From NCBI GenBank assembly GCA_018881555.1, contig JACAXG010000124.1:1054001-1118000 (forward strand): 64,000 nucleotides of DNA. Reading direction: 5' to 3'. The notes beneath the pieces are model-generated. The model did no database searches and was not told where the DNA came from. It saw nothing but the letters and a program-made list of their open reading frames with translations. The position numbers and the translations under genes were made by a program. Positions 13,201-27,002 of this stretch are shown here, piece after piece (within the stretch, counting starts at the first letter, position 1; every line of letters begins with the position of its first letter). The DNA comes from Amblyornis subalaris. Lineage: Eukaryota > Chordata > Aves > Passeriformes > Ptilonorhynchidae.

Positions 13201-15380
13201 ATCTATGTTTTCAAGATTATCATTTTACTCATAAAAAGTAGGAAAACCTTTTCTTAAAGGAATTTTCTTTTTAATATCTTTTACTCAAGACGCGTTATTA
13301 AAGAGCTATTACTTAGAAAGATGCTAGTTTCCCTTGGAATTTCTAGAACTAGCTAAGAATTTTCTCTGCATGTTTATCAACCCCAAATTTCTTGTCCCTA
13401 CAATTTTCTAGATGCTTCATCTCCCATGATATCTGTGTTTTATTTACTACATCCTGGTTTTGCACATGCTTTCCCCCTTCTTTTTCCTCACATAGGTGTG
13501 CTACTCTGAAATTTATTACATGAACTAAATATTTTTCACAATGTTAGAATTACTTCTCAATCATTAAAATAGTCTCAGGGATGAGTAACAGTAAAAGTAA
13601 AAAGATTAATGCTGGTTTTATAACAAGTTGTTATAATCCATATTTCAACAATAACTCTTGGATGAAATATGTTAGACTTCTGCATACCACAACACACCAC
13701 ATTTGTATTCCTTTAGAATTCCTGGTTTCAGACCTAATCAGGGCCAATTTAGATATTGTTAGTGCGGAAAAATAAAACATTAGTGGGGAAATAAAACCCA
13801 TCTCCTGCACTAATCAAAGAAAATACAAATATAAAGAAAAGTCACAGTTACCCTTGATGCTCTCTGGTGTGTTTGTGTTTTGTATTTGTTACAGTTAAAC
13901 AAGAAACAGCTATTCAGACAGCTCTAAATATCCTGTGCAGTAATCTCAGAATTTATGGGTACCTGCTGGTTACAGTCACATAGTATTTTGAATATAATGG
14001 CTTAGCTTTAGCTTATTGCCATGCTAACCACTGCAGGCTCCATTACTTTTCAAGTACCTATCATAAATGCTGCCATTAGCCATAGCCTTCTTTGTGTGAT
14101 ACTGTTTCTAATTTCTCCGGATTTAACAATTATATCACTGTTCCTCCTAATTTCACCCATCTTACTGGATGGAAAGGTGCCTTTGATTCTAACTAGATCA
14201 AGCTAATTTTGATCTTGCTTTCATTCTACTTTCTCTTATAACTAAATTGCTTTTGGTTCATATTTTGACAGAACTCAACTAGAATGCTAAAGTCTACATT
14301 TCTTTCAAGTCAAGGGCATTGAATCAGGTTAAATGTGGGAATACAGACTTCCTAATTATGTATGTTACCACTCTGCAGAACCATTAATCTTTTAAAAATA
14401 ACACACTTGTGCTTCAGAAGGCACTGAATGGGTTGTTGGCTCTCAACAGAAAACATGAACAGTAATGCAAATGCACAATCACTGTTGCGGTGGGAACTTC
14501 AGGATGATTTGGGCTTCAAGCTTTCTCATTTGTGAGCAAGACCCAGCTACTACTGCTGAAGAGCATGAAATTGAGCTGTCATTACTTACTCATTATATTT
14601 TATTGAGCTAGGAATCATTAGGCATCAAGCATGTGAGTCATGAAAAATGGAGAGTTTATTTGTATCAAATTCTTACTGTTATGCCTCTCTTTCCAATTTA
14701 GTATTATTCATATTCGTTCAAAATTATTCAAGAATATTTTATTTTTATGAATTCTTCCTTTATGTCAATATTACAAAGGTAACTTTCATCCTATTCCATT
14801 CTCACAATGATCCCACCTCTAAGGCAATCCTTAAAATCTAATTTATCTCTGATTCTTAACAAGTATTTTAAGACTATTCACCCTTTCCAAATATCCTCTG
14901 CCTTCAGAAATCAAAGCCAAGCTCACACTGTTTGAGATTAGCCCCTTAAAGGGTTGCTTTGGATGGCTGAAGGTCTTCTATATAACCACTAAGGATTTAG
15001 CAGTTCTCCGTTATCATTCTAGCTAGCCACCTGTGGGCACTATTAGGAGGGAAGCTGAATTTCTGAAATTCAGCAACGTGGTTCTAGAAATGTAATTTTG
15101 TTTTAAGGTNCCTAAACCTGAATAGAAATATTATAAACCAAAACATTTTAGTAAGTTAATAAAATACTGCCTAATGTAGACTTGTAGATACACTACTTAA
15201 TTGTCAAAAGGGATAAACTTGACCATATTGTGCACTAGTTAATATTGGTATAAGAAAGTGNAGCTAAAGTGACTTACCTAAATTTTTTAAAATTTATTGG
15301 GAAATGCACAAAAGTAGAATTGGAGTGTAATTTGATCTAGCATTCAAGATTGGTATTTTTAAGAACAGGAGAAAAGGAAG
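13201..15380. other. AT-rich non-coding DNA
   Basis: Nothing recognised. Two single N bases (15110 and 15261). Short open frames are AT-driven. Confidence 0.55.
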
Positions 15381-15739
15381 GCTGAAATACCTCTCCTGTG
15401 AAACCAGGCTGAGAGAATTGGGGTTGTTCAACCTGGAGAAGAAAGCTGGAGAGGGACTTTTGACATGGGCAGGTAGTGATAGGACAAAGAGGAATGGCCT
15501 TAAACTGACAGAGGGCAGGTTTAGATTAGATATTAGGAAGCAATTCTTTACTGTGAGGTGGTGAGGTTCTAGAATCTCTTGCCCAGAGAAGTTTCCCCAT
15601 CCCTGGAAACATTGAGGGCGAGGTTGGATGGGGCTTTGAGCAACCTGGTCTAGTGGAAGGTTTCCCTGTCCATGCTGGGGGCATCGGAACAAGATGATCT
15701 TTAACAAGATGGTCTCTTCCAATCCAAACCATTCTATGA
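15381..15739 (+). mobile_element. CR1 retrotransposon, 5'-truncated with internal deletion
   Basis: About 360 bp of CR1 3' sequence on the plus strand. It runs from the ctctcctgtg block through gttcaacctggagaag and a diverged WNRLPRE region to the 3' UTR and the terminal attctatga. Compared with the copy at 9.93 kb, roughly 50 bp is missing straight after cctggagaaga, so the sequence jumps to gctggagagggac. Further indels in the WNRLPRE region destroy the frame, so no ORF2 remnant longer than a few dozen codons survives in sense. The 142- and 68-codon minus-strand frames over it are shadows. Confidence 0.9.
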
Positions 15740-18640
15740 AAAGATAACTCTGACAGTATCTTGAATAATTAATTATATAGTGTCATCATTGTAATTTTAA
15801 TGAAACAAGGAAAAAATAAATCCAAAACACAGTTCCATAACAGCTCCTAGAAAGAAAAGTAACTCTCTCCTGGATCAAACCAGGATACATATGCGGTTTT
15901 GACACCAGTGCCCCAAGACCCTCACAAGTGTAATATTTTTTAAGTGATGGGACATTTTCTTCTCTTCCACAGACCACCTGGGTGAGTGGTAGGTCTTTCT
16001 GAGGTGCATGGAATCAGCTACTGCCTTCACAGTACTGATCCTGATATCAAGGTTTGAATAGTAATGCACTGTATTTTTAAATTCACAAGTCTAAGTGGAA
16101 TTTTTATGGTAGTAAATTTAGTGCCCTGGGTCTCTAGTTCCAGTAGCACTGAAAGATAACACATCATTTTTAGAACTGGAAATCTGGAACTCATTTTACA
16201 TGTAACCATTTAGTTCTATTTTTAGAAAAATCCTACAATTACCTATTAAGCCAAACATATTTGCATATTTTCCCCTTCACACTTAAAAGAATGTAGTGAA
16301 TTAATTGTACAGCCTTACTTATAAGTAGGTTTTTCATTGAAGCCTGCGACTGGACATGATAAGAGAGCAAAACAAGACCCCCAAAATTACTTGACTGTAT
16401 TTAGAAAGTTCATAACATACAGAAAAAATTTCCCAAACTGACCCTGAAAATGCAAGCTAATTTTTAATGCACCTATTTGACAAGTACTGCATGACTGTTC
16501 TGGCAGGCTTACAGAACAGTTACAAATGAAGAGGAAGGTGAGACTGGAAAGAAAGCTCATTAATTAGCATTTTTAGTGTCTCAGATGCAAAGGACAGCAT
16601 AGACTTGCAAACAGCATTACTACAGTATCTCTAGTGCAAAACAAGTTATGGAAGGAAAAAGGGGAACCTAGAAGATCCCTTCTGCACAAACATTGTTAAG
16701 GGAGTAAGTAGAGAGTACACAAAAATCAAGTCACTCTACTTTCTCTTGTGAATGTCCACTCCACTTATCACGCATGAATATTTAGGAGTTATGTATGTTA
16801 AAGAGCAAGTTATGGCATAGCATTTGCCCTGAGGCCTGCTCCAGGCACCTATATTAGTAGCAAAATGACATCTAGTTTTATCCAGTGCAGCCACACCGTT
16901 CCACCTGAGCACAGGCTGACTTACGGATCTTACTGCCCTTTGCAAACCCAGAACTGGAACCCTTCCAGGGTTTCAGATTTCCTGCATGACATTGATCATT
17001 TGATGTTGCTGCAGGGACAGGAAAATATGCGGTGGCAAGCTTGGGCTAGTTAGACCTCTGCCTGGCTTCTGCAAGCAGGAGTGCTTTTTGGCTCCTGCAC
17101 CCAGATTTTCCCCTACAGCATTGTAAGCACAGTTTTGTATTCCAACAGCTTGGGCACAAGACAGAATTGGAAGTAAAACACAGTTCTGTACAGACTTCAT
17201 GCTAGTATCAGAGTTTATGGGAAACATCAAGGTGACTTGATTTTCCCAATAATTTATTGGGTAAATTAATTTTTGTTGTTGCAAGAACTCCCTCATTGTT
17301 TCCAATAACAAAAATGAAATATTTCCGGATATGAGTAACCGACACTGAATACGATCCAGGCCCTTTCAAGACATAAAAATATTTTACAGATACACACCGC
17401 TTAAACCCTTGTTGAATGTAGTACACCCCTTAATGTAAACATCAAAACTAAAGACTTCATACCTTTTTTACAACAACTTATCAGAAAGGCTAGTAGAGTA
17501 GCTACTGTGGAACTTTTGCTCTCTAAGTGTAGCAGATGAATTTTCACACCATTAAAACTAAGACCTATCAGTGTCACCGCTTCAGAGTGTCTATGTTGCA
17601 ACCATTAATTTGTGCCTGTAGTACTGCTCCAGCAGTTTATCTATGATGTTATATAGAAATAGAACACTATATAGACACTTGGTGTTATGTCCACTATGAA
17701 TTTATATATATATAACTAATAATGTGTTATGCACACATACTGTCAGTGTCTATTCAGTAGATATACTGTTATAGAGATAAATATTATGAATAAAAATGGT
17801 CTCATGCCTACTTGAAAGCTCCCACTCTGTCCTAAAGACCTATTACATACTGTCAGACTAGACAGTAATGAGAAATGAGATAATAATGGTAAGATGAAAA
17901 TGAAAAATAGCAAAAGACAGTACTGGAAGTCCTTTTGGTATTTTATCAGTGCAATTGCTGAAAGCGAGAATATTTTTTAAAAGGCTGTACAGTATGTAAA
18001 AAACAAAAAAGCTAAATGTGTGAACAGAAAATAACTGAATGTAATTTGGAAATCCTTCATAACATATATGCCTTATAGGCCTTCTTTCTAGAAAATGAAC
18101 ACTCTTGTAGATTTTGTAATTATGGCATTAAAATGCATACAAAAATGACCTCCAGCATTCTTCACATTGTTACATATGCATAGGTCAATACATTCATCAT
18201 AAGAGAAGTGGAAATTTGCTCAGATAAAGAGTGTCTGATGAATGATTGTAGTCTTCCACATAAAATCCAAGAAAAAGGTTGTGTATGAACAAGAGGTAAA
18301 TGAACAAGCTTAGTGGCTTCATTATGGGACATATGGCTACGCTGAAGCAGCGTCATCTAAAAGAGCTTTTCAGTACCAGAAAACTTCAATATGGATACTG
18401 CCCTTGTTAAACACTATTTGCATCAGAACAAAGATATCCATCAGTCTCTGCATGATGTCACCGAGAAAATTTACCAACGCTTCTAACCTGTCTGCAGTTG
18501 TAAGCACTAACACTAGGAAGGAAGACATCTGTATCAGGACTTGGCTGAGTTTTCCAGCAGTTCACATCCAAAATTCCAAGCATCAAGCATCAAAATTCCA
18601 TCTTAGAACACAGTTTAATTACACTGCCTTCTAAAGAAAT
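15740..18640. other. AT-rich non-coding DNA
   Basis: No gene or repeat family recognised. A mildly GC-richer patch sits at about 16860-17130 with overlapping short frames on both strands and no known motif. A short (TA)n run lies near 17704. At 18569-18600 the ten-mer caaaattcca occurs twice around a tandem agcatca pair. Confidence 0.5.
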
Positions 18641-18905
18641 TTTTGATCTTAAAGTTNCTCACCAGAGGACTGGGTATGATGACAGTGTTGTGACAGATCC
18701 ACAGTGTTGCAGCAGACAGTATAGAACTCCCCCTTTGGGGAGGTACTTGGGCATTCCCAGTAAACCTGAACATACATTAACCCATTGAAGTCTATGTTTC
18801 GTGGGCTTTCCCCACCCCTCCAGGATCAGGACAGTGACCATCACTTTGAGCAACAAGACATCAATATTGCGACAATCAAGTCTTGTCACTGGATCCCCAG
18901 GTGGT
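18641..18905. other. GC-richer island, unidentified
   Basis: About 265 bp with higher GC than its flanks and an open 76-codon minus-strand frame (18659-18889). The translation begins MTRLDCRN and contains LILEGWGKP; I do not recognise a family. It might be an old transposon or LTR scrap, but I cannot show terminal repeats. One N at 18657 lies just outside the frame. Confidence 0.25.
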
Positions 18906-19132
18906 GATGCCTTTCTATTCTTATGCCTTCTTTCTTTCTTCTCTTTATAAATTTTCTTAGATGTTATTTTTAGGCTTTCATATTGCTGTATTTCTATAGA
19001 TCCATAATGGCTACATACCTCCTTTCCACTGCAACCAAATTTTTCTAAAATAAGCCCATATATATATATTTATAAACACCAATAATTCAGTGTTGTTTCA
19101 CTCTTATCCACCCTAAGGGATCTTTTAACAAG

Positions 19133-19151
19133 ACTTGAGTTAAACTCAAGT
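19133..19151. repeat. Short perfect inverted repeat
   Basis: Arms acttgagtt and aactcaagt, 9 bp each and perfectly complementary, separated by a single a. Too short to call a transposon end; it could be a dimeric transcription factor site or chance. Confidence 0.6.
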
Positions 19152-20660
19152 GGGTCGTGACATGGGGAACCACGTGAAGTTCTCCACTTACCTCTCAGGA
19201 CAGCATCTTCAAAACAAATGGCCCTCAGGCAGGACACACCTGTGGGGGAAGGATGAGTCTAACAATAGATATCAGAGATACAATCAGACCTGATGAAATT
19301 AAAATACCTAATTTGCATTATCGACCTCCTAATCCAATTTTCTTTTTAACAAACATTAGAATTCTAATGGAGTTTATATCTAAGTTATTTAAAATATCTG
19401 GCTTTAAAATAGCATCTCTCTGAAAACTTCATGTCTATTGTTACAGGTGGGGTTTTTTATGTTTTTGTTTTTAAGACAGTTTGCTCTATAGAACCTAACT
19501 TTTAACTGCTTTGATTTATCCGCCAAGTCTCTCTCTAGAATACAGTCTTCTACCCTTGGAGATCTAGCAGAGGAGCTGGGAACCAGCTTCTCATTATACA
19601 GAAAAAGCAAAACAAAATTTCACAAAGGGAAAAAAATTAGGAAACTACAATAGGAGAAGTAAACAGAAGTTGGTAGAAAAATATAATATACTTACAATAC
19701 ATTGTTTTGATCTAGAAAATTTAGACTTTTCTCTCATAACCTATAGGAGGCTGCATAAGAAAGGGAAAATTATCACTACTTCTAAACTACATATGATATG
19801 AAATAATATACATTCTCTTATTTGCATCTATTATATTCATATATTACTATTTTATATAGAGTTGGAATTTTTTTTAAATTGAAAACATTTCTAAACACTT
19901 TTTTTTATCCTTAGGTTCTTGCATATATTAAAAAAAATCATCAGCTTTTAAGTAACTATCACTCTTATAAAGGTGAGAAGAGAACATGTGAGAAGTAAAA
20001 ATAAGCTTTTAAAAATATCTTTATGTTTCCTGTTTTTTGTAAGCCAACAAANTAAGGGAGTAAAAAAAAAATTGTAGGGATTTAGTAAAGAGTCTCACAA
20101 TATAATTATGTAAAATTTCATCTAATTATTAGGAGAAGCTTCCTGTTTTTTTTCTAAATAAAAATCAATCTTCATTTTTTTCCCCAAATTATCCTTTACA
20201 TATGCTGTCCTATGAAACTATGAAATACGTTCCATAAAATATTTAAAATAACTCTAAATTTAAAGGTCTACATGCTTATGAAAATATCTTGCATACGAAA
20301 AAATACTGTTTCATAATAAAAGAATATTCCTATAGTGACAGTTCAAGTTGTTATGGTAACAGGGTCTGTGGAAAGGGTAAATGAGCTTACAAAATATTTA
20401 GGTATTTTTCTCTACAGAATTTTTTATATTCAGCTTTTCCATTAAAATTCTTTTGAACTGATTCAGAGGATATGGAACAAAAGAACTACAAAGAGATAGA
20501 GTCATCATTACTGTTCTGAAATACAAACACCTATTTTGTTTACATTCTTCATATGTTAGCAGACGTGTAAAATTCGTATACTCTGAAAGAAAAAGGAGAA
20601 CAAGCTCAGTGAGACATCCTATTAGCCAGCTTCCCATTTCATCCAAATTTTAAAATTTGC

Positions 20661-20661
<1 letters not shown>

Positions 20662-20681
<20 letters not shown>
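20662..20681 (+). repeat. A20 homopolymer
   Basis: Twenty consecutive A residues followed by ggaaaaaag. A poly-A tail of a retrocopy is possible, but no recognisable parent sequence precedes it. Confidence 0.8.
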
Positions 20682-20691
<10 letters not shown>

Positions 20692-20779
20692 TCTGTCACA
20701 GTGGGGCAATTGAAATAGTGCTTTGATTAACAGTGTTATTTAGGGCTCATCAGAATTAGCAACTTGGTTGAATTATATT

Positions 20780-21118
20780 GTTCTGCAAGCTAAATGTAGC
20801 TGTTGTATTCACACAGGAGACAATGTCTGGGACAAATGGAGATCACATCAGCCTGGTGCAATCATTCTTTCACAGACTGGCTGCCTATGTCTGCCTGCAC
20901 CAAGCCTGGGGTGGAATCACACCCATAGGGGCTACCAGAAGCGGGTGGAAGCGGGCACTAGCAGGATGAGAGGGAAGTTGTGGACTTCTGAACCATACAG
21001 GCATGAAGTTCAGAGCAGCCTGACTGTTGTCTTTTGTCACTGTTTCAACAAAGAGAATGCATCTGGAAGACAAGACATTGATGCTTTTGATTCACTGATT
21101 GCTTTGCAGTCCTAACCA
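20780..21118. other. GC-richer island with 115-codon open frame, unidentified
   Basis: Base composition rises here relative to the flanks. A plus-strand frame spans 20768-21115 and starts at an alternative TTG codon; its translation contains CLPAPSLGWNHTHRGYQKR and ends DSLIALQS before the stop. Other frames on both strands are also open across part of it, which is typical of GC-rich chance frames. No domain recognised. It could be an old repeat or a long non-coding RNA exon. Confidence 0.2.
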
Positions 21119-23934
21119 GATCTTTTATGTTACTGACCAATGTGAAACAGCCCTTATTAATGTCAAATACATAGTGCTCTGCCAAAAAGAGCAACTCTAT
21201 TCCTTACTTGGTTGGTTATCAGCAATGGTTCGACTGACTTTTCAAGCTTCCCAGGAAATAATTTCCATGCTGAGAGTCAATCTGTCAGATACCAAGTGGA
21301 AATAAAGCATACTTATGATATCGAAGCATTCCTGTGACTGTCCAAAAATGCATGAAAAAAGAGAAATGGTAAAAGTACTCTGGTTTACACACTGCTGATG
21401 TTCAACTGATGGTAACCTAAGATCATAACTGATTCTGACTAACATTATGATGTAACCTATCTGGGGCACTTTCAGAGTGGGGGAATTTGGTCAAAACACA
21501 GGAGAGCAACAGAATATTTTGCTGAAGACAGGTATTGTAGTCTTCATCTATTATTTTATTATTCTACAGATGTTTAAAAAATAATTTTCTAATTTAGTTT
21601 CTAATTCAAACATTTTGGAGAAACAAGGAATCACTTCTAATTGTTGGGCTATGGGTGAGGTCTAGGATATTTTTAAATAGCTAATTTATACTGGAAAAAC
21701 CAGCCACTTCAAAACCCAGAGTTTTTGATCATTAAGAGTCCAAACACTGGGTCTGAGCCCTATTTGCAAATCTGGAGAAATATATATTCTGGCACTTCAT
21801 CCAAAGTTAAACAAATTACAGATTAAATGCACTCCTTATGAAAACCCAGAACCTTAGCTCAATGAAGTAACCTCATTTGGGACTAGAGAACACTGTGAGA
21901 TGACAGAGCTTATTAAATACCTCTCTGTAATTAGTACAGCATTTGAAGTATCACCTAGTAAAGTCTTAAACTACACCAGACACATCCAGTAGCAGGTCAT
22001 TAGTAAACTCCTTTAATTTGAGGACACTATCAGAATAACAGACACCAACCATAATTTCTGGATGCACAAGGGAATTTGGTAGACACATGCATCCAGTGTT
22101 GATGCACCTACAATGGGTTTTGCCAGTAGGAAGTAATCCAAATTCCATCANTTGAAATACTAGTCATTTAAAACTAAAAAAAATTTAAAATAAATTTTAA
22201 AAATTATTTAAAAAAAAATAGGTAACCAATCTTGTATGAACGAAGGATAAGTAAAAAAAGAAGTCTAACACATTATGTCTTTTCCATCTCTATTATTCAG
22301 AATTTTATGCAGGTGCTATGTGAAGTGTTTAAACAGTAAACTCTATTTAAACATTCAAAAGTAAAATATTTATTCTGTGTGAAAAATTCCTTTTATAGAA
22401 AAGTGGGAAGTTTCATTGTATAATGTCATCTATTGCGTGTTTCACTGTATGTAGCAAGAAATGCTCCTGTTTATAATACCTGTAAAAATACTTCATAATT
22501 AATACTACAAATAATTAATTTTACTTTTCTGTTTGTAAAGTGTGTGCAGGTAGGAATGTCTGCAGAGACAGAGGCTTATAAGTCCATTTTTAGCTTTCTG
22601 TAAACAGAACAGTCTCAGAAAATAAGTAGCTGTTATTGCTGAATTAATTTTTGAAAAATTCTGTGGAATATTTGCAGAGCAGTAGGTACATCCCTAATGC
22701 ATGGAAAAATAAGTGCATTCTGCAGTTATAGATCTAAATTTTCTCTGGTTTTATACCAGAATATTCCTGCAGATAAATTTGCTGCATACGGATTTTATAG
22801 ATTTTAACAGAATTTTAACAATAGATTTTGACAAAAATGTTTCAGAGATTAAACAGTTTTCAACTAGCCCAGAACAGCACGGCTAAAGCCCTTACACAAT
22901 TCTCTTCTTCAAGATGGCTGTATTGATGATTCCTTTACTGGAGTGAAGCTGCTCCAGTGCAGATGATGCCTTTAAGACCATTTGTCGTAATCCAAGGCTC
23001 ATTCACCTCTGTGGAAAATATTTCAATATCTTTTAGGGAGACTTAAAATTAAAAAGGTAAGTTTTGGGAGTATGATGCTGTGGAACAGCATAAATTCTCT
23101 TGCATGCTCTCTTACATGATANAAAAATTTCAAGCATTTTGTCTAGGAAGAATTGGGGCAATATTCATTGGAGTACCAGTTTCTACCTAAGCAGAAACAT
23201 GAAATTAAATGCAGGGGGTTTCCTGGACACATTTTTTTTTGTTTGTTTTTGTTTTTTACTGACCAAATTCAATAAAAATTCTACCGAAAAATAGTCACAT
23301 GGAAATCAGATCATAAAATAGCAATCCAGGTACTAACATTATTTTTCTATTAATAAATTTTTATTCATTACTTTCTGAAAATGTTCTTCATATTGTATAT
23401 TTTGTTCTCTCATACGATAGGCCATTGTAATCTGTTCTGTAAATTGCATACTCCACTGATTAACATTAACTGTATTTGAACCAAGTCACAGTTATGATAT
23501 AGCCCTCCTGATTAAACCCTATATATGTGTAAATAAGGCAAAGACACCATCTATGTGTGAATCAAAGGCTTTCTATGTAAAAAAGTTAGATTTAAGTAAG
23601 ATTATATTTAATTTTCTTCAGGTCCTGAAATAATCTATGAACTAGTCTGCTATGCACTGTGCAGCTAAATATTCAGATTATTTAGGATCTCTATTATTCC
23701 TTTCCTGGTCTATTTTTATGTATACACAGAGTACTTTGTCTCAACAGTGCAAATATATGCAGTGCTATTTTACTGTTCTGAAACCTCTGTTTATATATTC
23801 CAAGCTAGCTGGAACTTTTTCAAGGACCTTCGTTATCTTAGACATTTTGAGAATATTTTGAAAGCTTGAATAAATTGCCTAACCACCAAATGCCTAGGGC
23901 AGCTAGGCAGTGTCTGAAGACTTCGTGAATTGAG
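21119..23934. other. AT-rich non-coding DNA
   Basis: No gene or transposon recognised. Single N bases at 22151 and 23122. Near 22940-22961 the heptamers actggag and ctccagt form a small hairpin. Confidence 0.5.
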
Positions 23935-24060
23935 TGACTCTTAAATTAGACATTTGCATGGTTATTTTTAATTAATCACCATATAAAATTTAATTAGCAT
24001 GCACCACTTATCATTTGAATAGCAGTTGGCAATTTTTGTATTTTGTAAATTCTTTATAGA
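23935..24060. other. TAAT-rich block, candidate conserved non-coding element
   Basis: Dense homeodomain-type and octamer-type strings: catttgcatg at 23951-23960, ttaattaatcacc ending at 23980, and tttaattagcatgcacc around 23990-24006. Such clusters are common in vertebrate developmental enhancers, but they also arise in AT-rich DNA. No conservation data are available, so this is inference only. Confidence 0.2.
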
Positions 24061-26988
24061 GCACAGAGTTCAGGAGAAAAGAGGGAATCCCAGAGGCTGA
24101 TGTCAGGAACAATCAGGGGTGATTTAGTTGGCTGTTGCTCGGGATATAACATGCAGTTTATTTCACTCTTTACTGGTCAGGATTTTTTGACTTAGACATA
24201 CACAACTGTCCATGCTCGTCATATCTTCCCTTTGTTTTGGAACAGTAAAGTTCTTGACAAAAAAATAACTGTAAGACTTGCAGAAAACCTCATTCTCCAG
24301 CGCTGTGTGGTTGGATGCCGACTGTAAAGGCAGCAGAGAGTACAGGTGCAGGGCCCCTACATTTGTTTATGCTGGTATCAATGAAAATTCCTAATGCTGC
24401 TTTAAAGTGGATTGAAGAACACACAAGAAGAGCTGTAAGGCAGGGAGCATCCCTAGATGAACATGGGAAGCCAATTTCTTCCTGTCTGGAGGCAGCCAGC
24501 CCTTAGCTAGGATTCAAAGATACAGATCCTTCCTAACAAACAAAGGAGTCGATATCAAAAGCTGGTGCACACCCCCAGCGTCTCCTAAGACAACAGCTCT
24601 CACTGCTGTGGTGCCCAGAGCTGGTAAGGACCTTCAGAATCACACTTTCAAAGACCACACAGAGAACATTATCTGTGCATGCTTGAACAAGCCCATTCCC
24701 TACAGTTACATGACATGGTCGGCAGGTCCCGCAGCACACTGATTGTCTGGGTTCATTAATGTCCGTTCCTGATGACATGTCTCAAAAAGGCACTCTGTAT
24801 TTGTTCTGGAACTGGTAAAGTTTGGAATAATGCAAACTGATTTCTGATAAATGCAAAGTGATTTCTTACAGACTGTGTTCCCATTCTAACTACTTCTGTA
24901 GACATACAGATAAGACCACACTTAACATGCTCAGTCTTATGCTCTGGCCAAGACAGATTACTGCAACAGAACAAAGTGAAAAATGTCTTGGGGTTTTGCT
25001 TGCTTTCAGCTAAATACGCGAATCTGTTAAAGGTGTCTTGAGCACTAATTTTGAGTAGATCATGTTTCCAGCAGAGCAACCAAAGTGAATGAACTCAAAT
25101 TAAAAAAGCAAGATAAACTGACAGCATTCCCTTGCACTGAGGACATTCTTCCGTGTGAGTCACACAGCAGCATACGGACTGCATCCTTTATGCCATGCAT
25201 CACCAGTGTGCACTGCACTCAGGAGAGCGCTCTCAAAATTTCATTTACAATAGCAAGAATTTTATCTTTAGAAAAAGTCTGAAGAATCACCTAATTTGAG
25301 GATGAGTTAATTACTACATCGCATTTGAACACTGGCCAAATTCTAGAAATAAGCTGAAAAAGCTGTCTGAAAGCCTTTTTAAACCCAACTCTATCTGCTC
25401 TTCACTGCACCCAAGCAATGCAGAACTATTACTCTTTTGGGTTTATACCACTCCTACCTAAGCTTTAGTAGCCTGATATAGAATAAGATTTCAGCATCTG
25501 AAGCACAGCTTCGACAGAAGATAAAGACTTAAGTCAGAATTTATAGTTCTAGAAGTCCCTGTTTATCTACCTCAGCACACTTAAAACACTTCAAATTGTC
25601 ATTGTTTTCTCCGCTTCTTTATCCTAATAGGTTTTCAAGAGCTGAAAGTATTTCTTCAGTGTATTTCTGCAAAAACCTCAGTCCTGACACAGCTGAGCAG
25701 ACAGACCATACAACCTCCCACCTAAATCTAATATCACATAAAAAAGTGTTTGTTTTTTTCTTTGCCTCTGTGATTCTTACCACTTGAAAGTGTCCATAGA
25801 ATGCCTTCAAAATGAAGCTACCCATGAAGTCATACTAGAGGTCTCTTAATTCTTTGAAACATTGCATGGAAAAATGTTATCAAGAACTTTCATGTAGCAA
25901 CTCAGTTGTTAGAGCATCTAAAAATAGAACAAAAAAAGAACTTGTACAACTATGGAAGAAAAAGAAAAAAAATCTTACCTGTAAAGGAAGCTCTAGGTGC
26001 CAAGGGTATATATTTTCATGAAACATTAGCTGGGTAAGATATGTAAAATACTACAGACTAGACTTCTGATGGTAATCAGCTATAATCGATATCACAGAAA
26101 TGCAATTATTGGATTGTTCGGTTTATCCCTCCCCCTTTCCCTGTCTTTAAAGTTTCTTTTTAAAGGAGAACTGTCAACAAAATGCTCCACATCAGAGTTC
26201 CAAAGTAGACAAAATTAAAACTTTGAACCTACTCTGGTAGGTAGGTCACCTGTGCTCTGAAGAGGGAATGGATATAATAGACATCTCTATACTGAAAAGT
26301 TTCTCTCAGGTTTTGGTTTCCAGTCAGGAGATCAAGGACTTAAAAGCAAGGCAGTAGCAGTATTTTGTAACAATATATAATTCTCTTTTTTGATTTAGCC
26401 TTAGTTGTTTAAAAGTTTATTGTATTCAAAACCATACAAATTAAAAATAAAATCCCTCCATAATAATATCCAGCTAAATAAAATAGAATAAAGCAGTAGT
26501 CTAACCTTGAAAACTGCTTGCTCCTAATCACCCTTTAGCAGGATTTTCCCTAGGAGACTCACCTACACAAAGAAACATGCTCCGAGCAGGAGAGAATGAC
26601 TAATGCCTCTCCCAAAACTTGCTGTCAGGAAATGTTCTCCCTGAACCTGCACCCTTCCAGCAGGCAATTGTTTCAGACTGATCTTTTCCTTTTCCCTTTT
26701 TCATCCCAGTGGGAGTGTTTCCCCAATTTTTTTCCATCAAAAGCTCCGCAGCTTTTCACAAGCTGGGCATTTGAGGGTACAACATAGATGTTATCCTAAT
26801 GAAAATGCCATTTTTTGCTACCTCAGTAGCTGCTAATAAAACTTCTTTTTTTTTCCTGCTGAGACCTTTTTAACATACCATTTGTTTTGAACTGCCTATA
26901 TGCTTGTAAACAGCTTAGATTGCTGTAAATTGATCTACCTAACATCATTCTTTACGATGTGGATAGTCAGGATAAAGAGAAGGCTGGG
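24061..26988. other. Non-coding DNA, nothing recognised
   Basis: Slightly less AT-rich between 24.3 and 25.2 kb, with frames of 60-107 codons on both strands and no known motif. No repeat family recognised. Confidence 0.5.
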
Positions 26989-27002
26989 TTAATTACAAAG
27001 AA

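Larger units (their letters stand above)
18906..20779. other. AT-rich non-coding DNA with a palindrome and an A20 run
   Basis: No gene recognised. It contains the palindrome at 19133-19151 and an A20 homopolymer at 20662-20681. No retrocopied coding sequence is visible upstream of the A-run. One N at 20052. Confidence 0.5.
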
